Source: Proteiniphilum propionicum
Lineage (GTDB): Bacteria > Bacteroidota > Bacteroidia > Bacteroidales > Dysgonomonadaceae
Length of the DNA: 64,000 bases
Assembly: GCF_022267555.1 (NCBI RefSeq)
Contig: NZ_CP073586.1
Span: 2,533,501 to 2,597,500 of the forward strand
Direction of reading: 5' to 3'
Numbering within the stretch: position 1 is the first letter of the stretch; the number at the start of each line of letters is the position of its first letter. Position numbers and translations under genes: made by a program. The notes under the pieces are model-generated. The model was not told the origin of the DNA, did not search any database, and was given only the letters and a program-made list of their open reading frames with translations. Positions 53,231 through 60,482 of the stretch are shown here, one piece after another.

Positions 53231-53356
53231 GTACTGCAATATGAAACGATGGGGAGTGCGAGCTCCGTCACTGTCAGCCGACACGAAAACTCTATGCGGC
53301 GCTTTATGTTTATATAACCTGTTAAACCCCATTGTTTTATATTGCTTGTTGGCGGT
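53220..53356 (-). other. attC-like site closing the small lipoprotein cassette
   Basis: Minus strand ACCGCCAAC (53356-53348) is the exact 9-bp complement of the cassette opening GTTGGCGGT at 54019. Arms GCAATATAAAACAATGGGG and CCCCATCGTTTCATATTGC match at 17 of 19. Spacer AGTAC precedes GTTCTCCC. Confidence 0.85.
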
Positions 53357-53368
53357 TCGTTGTTTTTT

Positions 53369-53962
53369 TTATCTTGTCATTGTATTATAATCAAATCCTT
53401 GTAAATAGGATATTTTCCAAGTCCCATCAGTCTTTTTTGCTTTTACTTTATAATCAAAGTCTTTACTCCAATCAGAATCTCCCCAAGTCCAGGTTAATAC
53501 TGCATTGTCATTGTCTATGCTTATGAATTTAACTACAATCTTATCCCAAGGATTGTCATAAGGTATATCCTGACAGTTACACCAAGGGTCTGCTCCTGCA
53601 TAGGGAGGCATATCCCCGTCCATAAAAGAGATTTCCTTGTTTTTAATCTTTTTATCAATTGCCTTTACAATCTTGCCGTAATTTTCAACAAATTCTTTAT
53701 CAAACAATTTAGTCTTGGTGAATTTATCTAATTCCGTTTGCAGTACTTTTAAATCCATACCTATCGCTAGACTATCATTTGGATTAAATATCGGTTCAAA
53801 TCCATTTAATACGCCATTTTTATCATGCCATTTTAATACCTTAATCACTAAATTTTTAATTTGTGTTTTATCTTCTGTTACTGAGTCAGCCTTTGTTCCA
53901 GTCTGTCCACAAGAATAACAAATCAATCCGATAAGTAAAATTGTCAAATTAATATATCTCAT
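53369..53962 (-). CDS. small lipoprotein, DUF3828-like
   Basis: A 197-residue predicted lipoprotein: signal 'INLTILLIGLICYSC' with the lipobox Cys. 'VIKVLKWHDKNG' near the start and 'YDNPWDKIVVKFISIDNDNA', 'YKVKAKKTDGTWKISYLQGF' near the end follow the pattern of DUF3828 proteins. Its function is unknown. It is the only gene of a cassette with 9-bp matched ends. Confidence 0.75.
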   Translation of the reverse strand: MRYINLTILLIGLICYSCGQTGTKADSVTEDKTQIKNLVIKVLKWHDKNGVLNGFEPIFNPNDSLAIGMDLKVLQTELDKFTKTKLFDKEFVENYGKIVKAIDKKIKNKEISFMDGDMPPYAGADPWCNCQDIPYDNPWDKIVVKFISIDNDNAVLTWTWGDSDWSKDFDYKVKAKKTDGTWKISYLQGFDYNTMTR

Positions 53963-54010
53963 AATCCTATTTTTTAATCACTTTAAGGTGTCAAGTGTCT
54001 TTTTACAATG

Positions 54011-54146
54011 ACCGCCAACGGTTTATGGTATGGTGTCGTGCGGGAGTACGAGGCGATTTCCTATCAGTTTACACCGACCTTTTTTACGAGCTGCAAACGC
54101 TCGCAAACCTTTGAAACCCGCATGCACTATACCATGTGTTATGGGC
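54011..54146 (-). other. attC-like site closing the reverse-transcriptase cassette
   Basis: Minus strand GCCCATAAC (54146-54138) is the exact 9-bp complement of the cassette opening GTTATGGGC at 56027. Arms CATGGTATAGTGCATGCGGG and CCCGCACGACACCATACCAT pair well; spacer AAACC precedes GTTGGCGGT. An inner GAGCGTTTGCAGCTC hairpin is present. The site starts 8 bp after the stop codon. Confidence 0.85.
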
Positions 54147-54153
54147 TGGCTTT

Positions 54154-55989
54154 TCATAGTTCAAATCCTGATATAAATATGTCAAATGGTTCGCCTGTCT
54201 GATTGTTATCAGTTTTTTCTACTTGTTCATTTTCTTTTGATTGTTGGTCTTCCTGTTGAACTGCTTGTCCGCCTGAGTATGTCTCAATTGGTTTTTCCTC
54301 CTTAGGTTTATATGTTTTAAGCTGTTTTGTTTGTTTGTAGAATTCTACATTTTTGTCCTTTAAGATTTTGAAGAATAAGTTCTTGTCAAGCAGATTTGCT
54401 TCTGCCGGAGTTAGCCAACCTTTTTTTACTCCTTCGTAAGCTAACAGCCAATTTTCAGTCATTAAGATGTCGTCTTTTAATTCTGCTTCAATATCACTTA
54501 CTCTTGGATGTCCATTTACTAAAGTCGTGTTTTTGATTAAGTCCAACAGAATTAAGTTTGAAATGCTGTCTCTTGTATCAATAATATTATTTGCAGATTG
54601 CTCTTCTATTTCTATCTCAAATGTTTTTGCAATCCATAATGCCCAAGCCATTTCAAAGTTATGTCTAACAGGACAATGCTCTTTAATAGTAACATTTATA
54701 AGTCTTTTTAATTTTTTTTTGGAGTCTGCATCAAGGTATGATTTGTAAGTGATGAATATTCTTGTGAGAATATCAAGAATGGCAGGTTCTATAAGAGCAG
54801 TTTTCACCAACAGGTCTTCAAATACTTTCCAACTTTTTTTCTGAATGACAATAGTTGAGAACTCGAAAATTCTTAGAGAGTATTTAAAAATCCAATCAGT
54901 CTTCTTCGGATTACGTTCTGCAAATGCCCAAATTAAACTGAAGTAATGTTTAATACTATTTGTCTGATTTGTTTTTTTGAAGTCAAAGGTGTGAAGAGTT
55001 GTGGTAAATTCATCTTCAAATGCAAATGGGAACTCACGTATTTTTACTTTTGCTTCATTAATTTCTAATTGAAATTCAGATAATATTAATTGCAAACCTT
55101 TTAAAACTTTGTCAGCTTCGTCCTTAGATGAAACATACAAATAAAAATCATCATAATATCTGCAAGCCTTTAGGTCTAATGAACTTAAACGAGTTTTTAA
55201 AATATTGTCAATGCGACAAGCAACTACTTCAGCAATAATATGAGATGTGTCTGGTCCAATTGGAATTCCTATTGATTGTCTTTCTTGACAAGCTCTTAAT
55301 GCTATATCAACACTTTCAGCATATTTGTAAAGTTGAGCATCTGTGTCTCCGCTTGCAATTAATGCATCAAGATTATCTTTTTCTTTAAAATAGTGTTTTG
55401 CCTTGTCCTTACCTAATAATGCCCAAGCGATAGAATGAGTATAAATTGTTGGATAGAATTTAGAAATATCAACTCTAACTTCAATTAATTTATCAATTGA
55501 TGTTTTAAGCAGGGAATTTCTGAATTCAGCAACACTTTTGCTAAATGTTGAAACAGACCTTTTGTCTATTGCTGATTCAGGTATTGGATAACTTTGAGAA
55601 TACTCAGAAAGTCTAAATACTGCTTCGTAATCTGTCCAACGAGAAACTATCTTTTCTGATAATATTGAAAAGTGTTTCGGATTTGGTATCTGTAAAAAGC
55701 GTCTAGATAATTTACCTTTTGAAATCGAGTAAACAGTTGCTTTTGAAGCATTGTATTTTGAAACAAAGTCTGCTCTGTGTGCTTTTTTTCTATCTTTAAA
55801 TTGTTGGGGTGTTTCGCCTGGGGTTTGAGTTAATACAAAAGTCCCAGAATTTATTTGAGTGTTGTTTTCAAAAACAGTTGTCCAACTTGCAAGTGTCGCT
55901 GCAATGTCTGCCGATAAATCAGACGTGTCAAAAGGTGGCGGTAATTCCTTTGGAAAATATCCTCTTTCTATTAAGTCTTTTAATGTCAT
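54154..55989 (-). CDS. defence-type reverse transcriptase (UG/Abi class)
   Basis: A 611-residue protein. The RT palm shows 'VRVDISKFYPTIYTHSI' (Asp174), 'QSIGIPIGPDTSHIIAE' and 'CRYYDDFYLYV' with the YxDD-type site at 278-281. 'GIPIGPDTS' is typical of Abi-like and unknown-group RTs and not of group II introns or retrons; no maturase domain or msr/msd RNA is seen. The C-terminal half (about 330-560) is helical, as in these RTs, and ends in a low-complexity Gln/Glu tail. The exact DRT class could not be assigned. Sole gene of a cassette, 33 bp from its opening and next to attI-like site 4. Confidence 0.85.
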   Translation of the reverse strand: MTLKDLIERGYFPKELPPPFDTSDLSADIAATLASWTTVFENNTQINSGTFVLTQTPGETPQQFKDRKKAHRADFVSKYNASKATVYSISKGKLSRRFLQIPNPKHFSILSEKIVSRWTDYEAVFRLSEYSQSYPIPESAIDKRSVSTFSKSVAEFRNSLLKTSIDKLIEVRVDISKFYPTIYTHSIAWALLGKDKAKHYFKEKDNLDALIASGDTDAQLYKYAESVDIALRACQERQSIGIPIGPDTSHIIAEVVACRIDNILKTRLSSLDLKACRYYDDFYLYVSSKDEADKVLKGLQLILSEFQLEINEAKVKIREFPFAFEDEFTTTLHTFDFKKTNQTNSIKHYFSLIWAFAERNPKKTDWIFKYSLRIFEFSTIVIQKKSWKVFEDLLVKTALIEPAILDILTRIFITYKSYLDADSKKKLKRLINVTIKEHCPVRHNFEMAWALWIAKTFEIEIEEQSANNIIDTRDSISNLILLDLIKNTTLVNGHPRVSDIEAELKDDILMTENWLLAYEGVKKGWLTPAEANLLDKNLFFKILKDKNVEFYKQTKQLKTYKPKEEKPIETYSGGQAVQQEDQQSKENEQVEKTDNNQTGEPFDIFISGFEL

Positions 55990-56018
55990 TTCGTTTCTTG
56001 ATTGTCGTTTTTAAGCTT

Positions 56019-56320
56019 GCCCATAACGTGTTGTTTACGCAATAAATATACAACTTTCGTAAACACCCGATTTATAACATTCGTATACAAAGACCGGTAT
56101 GAAATATTTTGCATTTATATTGTATTGTTTGTTAGGTTGTTATGTTTTATTATGATTATTTTGTATTTTTGCATATACGAATGTTTTACAAAATCGAAAG
56201 CGATGAAAATAACCTATTTGCTGAATGAATTTGAGCGGAAAATGATCGTGTAACGATACAGTTCCAGCTCCATTCAGAACTACAATTAACAAGCAATCAG
56301 TAAATTTGCAAATTACAACG
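56019..56320 (+). repeat. attI-like site 4 with recombinase promoter and relic
   Basis: Counterpart of 48656-48957. On +: GCCCATAAC, GTGTTGTTTACGCAATAAAT, AACATTCGTATA (56076-56087), a TATTTTTGC-like -7 box, TATACGAATGTT (56174-56185), then the relic gene at 56203. The reverse-transcriptase cassette opens on the minus strand at 56027. The layout attI between a divergent recombinase gene and the first cassette matches integrons. Confidence 0.75.
56203..56319 (+). pseudogene. tyrosine-recombinase N-terminus, relic B
   Basis: Reads 'MKITYLLNEFERKMIV', stop, 'RYSSSSIQNYN', stop, 'QAISKFANY'. Read through the stops, 'RYSSSSIQNYNxQAISKFANY' is a good match to the core-binding domain start of tyrosine recombinases. 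It is cut after 39 codons by an IS3 transposase fragment. Both stops are shared with relic A. Confidence 0.6.
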
Positions 56321-56480
56321 ATTCAAGATAGATCTTCTCATATTTGATGTTCTTCCGGAATCTCTCGATGAAGATATTATCAATTGCACATCCCTTATCG
56401 TCCATGTTGAACTTTAAATCCGGGTACGATGCAAGTAAGGATAAATGGGCGGTCTCTTTTTGTTTTTCGTGTCTTGCATA
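56321..56480 (-). pseudogene. IS3-type transposase C-terminal fragment
   Basis: Minus-strand translation 'MDDKGCAIDNIFIERFRKNI' followed by 'KYEKIYLESL' is the segment with the catalytic Glu of IS3-group transposases. No other part of the element remains. It has replaced the 3' part of both the recombinase relic and the neighbouring cassette. Confidence 0.75.
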
Positions 56481-56930
56481 TTATTGTTTCATAAATGAGG
56501 ACCAATGTGTGTGAACAATCTTCCATTGTCCATTTGGCTCAAGTCTATACACTTCGGTACAGCTCCATTTGGAAATGTTGTAAGCTTTGTAAGAATGTAG
56601 GGTAAAAGTCAAAACGGCCATATTATTAACGGCAGTGACTTTCGGATTAAGCATTTCGTATTTCGATACATTTATTTGCCCTTTTATTGGCTCGTAATAT
56701 TTTTTAAGGCTATCGAGTCCGTTTAGCCGCCGTTCTAAAGAAGGGTCAAAATAAGTTGCGTCTTCAGCTGAAAGGTCAAGATATCCGCTTGGGTCACCCT
56801 GATTCCACTTTTCTAGCGCTCTTTTCTCCAAAGCAATAATTGTCTCGGAAATGTCTGTGTTCACTGTTTGCGAAAAACTCATATTTGCAAGAATTAATAA
56901 TGTTAGTAAAATAATTTGTCTCATCTTCAT
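56481..56930 (-). CDS. secreted SnoaL/DUF4440-like protein
   Basis: About 149 residues from the chosen start (MKMRQIIL); a longer frame to 56972 lacks a sensible N-terminus. A signal peptide ('IILLTLLILANMSFSQ') precedes a nuclear-transport-factor-2 fold: 'ALEKRALEKWNQGDPSGYLD' , 'DATYFDP' and 'WSCTEVYRLEPNGQWKIVHT' are the usual strands and helices. Substrate and reaction are unknown. It probably was a cassette gene: an attC-like site lies upstream (57045-57104), opening GTTTAACGG, but its matching end has been lost to the IS3 fragment. Confidence 0.75.
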   Translation of the reverse strand: MKMRQIILLTLLILANMSFSQTVNTDISETIIALEKRALEKWNQGDPSGYLDLSAEDATYFDPSLERRLNGLDSLKKYYEPIKGQINVSKYEMLNPKVTAVNNMAVLTFTLHSYKAYNISKWSCTEVYRLEPNGQWKIVHTHWSSFMKQ

Positions 56931-57044
56931 AAGGTTATGTTTATAAATTGCAAATCTGTAAGTAAAAATCAAGGAATAAATGACGTTTTTTTAAAGTTTG
57001 ACTGCTTGAAAAACCTGACTGTTTGCGGTGTTCTTATTAATGTT

Positions 57045-57104
57045 GCCGTTAAACGGTCTCGTGTATGATACGTAACGAATATATTACACTTTATAGTTGC
57101 TTTC
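57045..57104 (-). other. short attC-like site before the SnoaL-like gene
   Basis: Minus strand GAAAGCAAC, TATAAA, stem GTGTAATATA, loop, TATCATACAC, spacer GAGACC, then GTTTAACGG. About 60 bp. It would close a cassette holding the Fic fragment; that cassette's opening is cut away by the IS91-type end, so the match cannot be tested. Confidence 0.55.
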
Positions 57105-57118
57105 GATAACTGCCGGCA

Positions 57119-57466
57119 TTATCGATTAAACCGAACAGTAATTTTTCGTGTGCGGAAAGAAAACTTTTTTTCCGAATTCGATTTGTACTTCGAAAGATTA
57201 TCGTAAACTTCTATCGCATTTTTTACTTCGAGAATATCTTTTCGCGGACCACCTACTCGCTTATTTTCAATAATTGCTGTTATTTGCTCTTCAGCCAAAG
57301 TATTTCCTTCAATTTGCAACGACGAATGGATTGTTTTTATCCTATTCTGTTTCCTTGATTGAGGACTTTGCTTGTCCAAATATTTAGCATTCACTTCTAC
57401 TGTTTTTTCGGAAACAGAAGTGGTTCGCTTCAAAATATCAGGTGTTATTTTGTATGGAGGCGTCAT
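57119..57466 (-). pseudogene. Fic-family protein N-terminus, frameshifted
   Basis: 'IKTIHSSLQIEGNTLAEEQI' and 'ENKRVGGPRKDILEVKNAIE' are the Fic_N region, including the (S/T)xxxE(G/N) inhibitory motif. After 'SNSEKKF' the frame goes wrong, while the next frame continues with 'AHEKLLFGLIDNAGSYRKQ', as expected in Fic proteins. The catalytic HPFxxGNG motif is absent. It is a truncated pseudogene. Confidence 0.75.
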
Positions 57467-57551
57467 GCATTTATGATAGTATCATTTGATAGTATTAAAG
57501 ATAACAGTTTTTCCTCAATCCTCAATCCTCAAATTCAATTACGTCTAACAG

Positions 57552-57660
57552 TTGTTGAACTAAACCTGCATACGTGGGTAGTTTTTGACAAAAGTACCTG
57601 ATTCTTTATATATTCGATGATTTTTCACCACAAAAAATGTCAGAATATGAGAAAAATCTT
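57552..57660 (+). repeat. second copy of the IS91-type left end
   Basis: TTGAACTAAACC, then after a short variable part ACAAAAGTACCTGATTCTTT and TTTTTCACCACAAAAAATGT repeat the left end at 27729-27815. The recombinase and transposase genes do not follow. The 57661-57956 stretch that comes next shows no recognised gene. Confidence 0.7.
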
Positions 57661-57956
57661 AACTACTCAGGTACCCTTTTCCTGACCAATGATAAAGAAT
57701 TTCGCAGGGTTGTTGACATCCTGTTGTAACTTTTTTTGAATTTTTCCTCATGCTGCTATCCCTATATTGAAATTGTTATATATCAGCTTATTGATGGCTA
57801 TTTGGAAGGCATTGTCGGCCTTTAGAAATTTCAGAAATGGCCCTCCGAAAGAAGGGGCACGGGTCTCTCCAAAATGCCCAGGGCAGCCTTTAATGCGCTG
57901 ATGCACAAATCGATAAATTTGCGCAGATCCATAATTTTTTCCCTCTTTGTGGATGG

Positions 57957-58283
57957 ATGAAAAAGGACTTTACTACAGGACTTGGAAAGAGTGTCGAAGC
58001 AGACCGGGCAAAGCTCTCCCGGCGGCACAGGCAGGTACTTCGGGAACCCGGACTTTCCGAAGATCCTAACTTCAAAGAACTGCCAGAGTGGCTAATGGTG
58101 CAGGCGAAGACGAAGGCCAACGGAGCCCTTGTTAAGACCCTATTGAAAGTCAGCGGGTGCTTCCGCTCCGAGGAAGGAGCTGGGAACTATGCCACCGTTG
58201 CCTCCGTCATCCAAATGGCGACGGGGAACGGACAGAACCCCTTTGAGGTCCTTCGGGTTATTGCAACCCTTGCGCAAGCGTAG
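57957..58283 (+). pseudogene. IS66-like transposase C-terminal fragment
   Basis: A 108-residue frame ending 'VSGCFRSEEGAGNYATVASV' and 'NPFEVLRVIATLAQA', like the C-terminus of IS66-type transposases of the 'FRSEEGA' group. No catalytic part lies upstream. It differs in composition (GC-rich) from its surroundings. Confidence 0.55.
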
Positions 58284-58328
58284 TTTCGAGTATAGCATAG
58301 TTATTGACTAATAGTCAGGACTCTCTGT

Positions 58329-60482
58329 CTATGACCGGAGTACCTTAGTAGTTACTAATTTTGTATTGGCAATAAATTGGAATGTCCCTTCAAAATCGAA
58401 AGTCTTTTGTTTGATCAAGGCCACTTTATATTTTTCAGGAAGGTGCTTTCCCCATTTCGGAATATGAATAAGATGAGGTGTCTCTTCTAAACTACTGTAC
58501 AAAAGGGAATCTAAATCATCCTTTAACAGCAACAAGGAGTGCCAGATAGCAAGAGAATTAGATTCATCCATGTCTGATAACTCCATAGAGCATCCGTTAT
58601 TCGTGATCAAAGCAGAAATATTACGTTTAGACATCAAGTACCTCAAGGTCTCTGTTACTTTTGTTCCCGCGAACAGATGAATTATCGAGCGATTATTCAT
58701 ACATAGTAGCGGTCGCTCGGTGGTTGGATTCTGAATACTCATGGGCCTGAAATCTTTACGCAACTCTTTCAAGGCTTGGTTGGATTTCTCGTCCAGCACC
58801 GAAAACTCCTCATCGGAAAAAAGGATCCTAAACATTTCCCCATGAATGAGTGGATGCACGTTCACCCCGCTGCCGATAAAAGTGGGCTTTTTCCCGTCCA
58901 GAGCAGGGACAACAAAAATTTTCCCCGCTTCTGTATCCACTTCCACTATTTTCCATATTTTGGCGGCCAAAAGTATATTATTATCCGATTGCACCTGGGG
59001 CGTAAAGGGCAGGTTGCCGATCACTTTGGAGTTATGGACGACATTAAAATTAATTTCCCGCTCAAACGTGCTAAAAAACTCCCTGTTATTGACAATCCTC
59101 TCTCCCTCGATCCCAACAATCAATTCATGGCCAATCTTTTCAATAAAATCGATTCCAATAAAATAATCTATTATTTCGGCAATTTCAGATCGCTGTATAT
59201 TCCTGAAGGCAAAGTTTGAGGATAATTTTTCGATTAGAACCCGATAATCTATCCCGTTATGCCCTTTAATAATGGAAAGGGCCTGATGAGCAAGGATATC
59301 GTATGGCCGTTCAACAATATCCGGCGACTCGATGCAATCCTTTTCATACAAGCTCCAACAGGCAAGCGCCTGGAGCATCGACCAAGGAGAAGTCGCGTAG
59401 AGCGTTAAGTTGCTCTCTTCTTCATTTTTTCGTCCACTTCGTCCGGCTCGTTGAATAAGCGAAGAAACGCTGTGAGTAGCATCCACCTGAATAATCTCAT
59501 CCACCGACCCAATATCTATACCAAGCTCCAGGGTAGAAGTGCAAGAAATTGAGAAATTCTCTCGCTGGCTATTTTTGGCGAAAAACTCCACATATTCCCT
59601 GATTCCCTTATCTATCGAAGAGTGATGAGCAAAGAAGTTCCCGTGCCCCCCCACTCGTTCTGAAATCTTTTTCAATTTTACCGCAACCTCTTCAACACGT
59701 CCCCGGCTGTTAGGAAATATAAGGGTTTTATTGGCATGCACGTGCCGATAGATATCTTTGATAAGATCTGGTGGCAATTCTGTCTCATCTTTCCCGTCAA
59801 AATAACGAAATTCGGTGTGCAAGGGCTTTTTACTCCTATCGAGCAGCACTTTTGTCCTTGCTTCATTGCCCGTGATCTTTTTCGCTTCGTCATAATCTCC
59901 TATGGTTGCGGATAATCCAATAATCCGGAACGGCGTGCCATTCTTTTCCTGGAGCCTGTAGAGAATTGACTTTAATTGAATACCTCTGTCCGTTCCAATG
60001 AAAGAGTGAATCTCATCGATTACCACAAATTTGAGGTTCGAAAAAAGATACGTCACGTTATACGGTTTTGTAACGAACATCGCTTCCAGGGATTCCGGTG
60101 TAATAAGCACGATACCCCGCGGCTCTTTCAGTATTCGGTCCTTGGCAGCTCGATTGGCTTCTCCGTGCCATTTAGTGACCGGCACATCCATATACTTGCA
60201 TAGATCTTCCACCCGTGCAAACTGATCGTTGATCAAAGCGATCAGGGGAGAGATATACAGGACTTGAATTCCCTCGGATGAAAAATCAACGGAAGAAAGA
60301 ATAGGTAAAAAAGCTGCCTCCGTTTTTCCAGAAGCCGTTCTGGCCGCCAGAATATAATTATCGTTATCCCCCAGAATATATCGTATCGCGCTATGTTGGA
60401 TGGGCCGAAGCTTCGTCCACCGTTTTTCATGAATATAACGCCTGATTGGCTCCGATAGTAAAGAAAAAGCATCCGCTGCCAT
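58329..60482 (-). CDS. Lhr-like DEAD/DEAH helicase (BrxHI-like)
   Basis: A 717-residue superfamily 2 helicase. 'ILAARTASGKTEAAFLP' (P-loop, Lys53), 'VVIDEIHSFIGTDRG' (DEIH), 'GLSATIGD', 'STLELGIDIG' and 'LIQRAGRSGR' are motifs I, II, III, V and VI in Lhr-like form. The C-terminal about 250 residues are a helicase-associated region without a nuclease motif. It overlaps the ATPase gene by one base and is the last gene of the operon. Similar helicases accompany BrxD-type ATPases in BREX type 2 and in TerB-linked systems. Confidence 0.88.
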   Translation of the reverse strand: MAADAFSLLSEPIRRYIHEKRWTKLRPIQHSAIRYILGDNDNYILAARTASGKTEAAFLPILSSVDFSSEGIQVLYISPLIALINDQFARVEDLCKYMDVPVTKWHGEANRAAKDRILKEPRGIVLITPESLEAMFVTKPYNVTYLFSNLKFVVIDEIHSFIGTDRGIQLKSILYRLQEKNGTPFRIIGLSATIGDYDEAKKITGNEARTKVLLDRSKKPLHTEFRYFDGKDETELPPDLIKDIYRHVHANKTLIFPNSRGRVEEVAVKLKKISERVGGHGNFFAHHSSIDKGIREYVEFFAKNSQRENFSISCTSTLELGIDIGSVDEIIQVDATHSVSSLIQRAGRSGRKNEEESNLTLYATSPWSMLQALACWSLYEKDCIESPDIVERPYDILAHQALSIIKGHNGIDYRVLIEKLSSNFAFRNIQRSEIAEIIDYFIGIDFIEKIGHELIVGIEGERIVNNREFFSTFEREINFNVVHNSKVIGNLPFTPQVQSDNNILLAAKIWKIVEVDTEAGKIFVVPALDGKKPTFIGSGVNVHPLIHGEMFRILFSDEEFSVLDEKSNQALKELRKDFRPMSIQNPTTERPLLCMNNRSIIHLFAGTKVTETLRYLMSKRNISALITNNGCSMELSDMDESNSLAIWHSLLLLKDDLDSLLYSSLEETPHLIHIPKWGKHLPEKYKVALIKQKTFDFEGTFQFIANTKLVTTKVLRS

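Noticed and set aside
56002-56253. Plus-strand 83-codon frame across attI-like site 4
   Set aside because: It runs through the attI-like core and promoter region and only joins the relic gene frame at its end; the relic ATG at 56203 is the better start.
26660-57110. Calling the array a classical class 1/2/3 or Vibrio-type integron
   Set aside because: The cores (GTTATGG, GTTGGCG, GTTGTGC, GTTCTCC) do not all fit GTTRRRY, no intact IntI with its diagnostic insertion is in the window, and no known VCR-like repeat family is present. It is reported as integron-like only.
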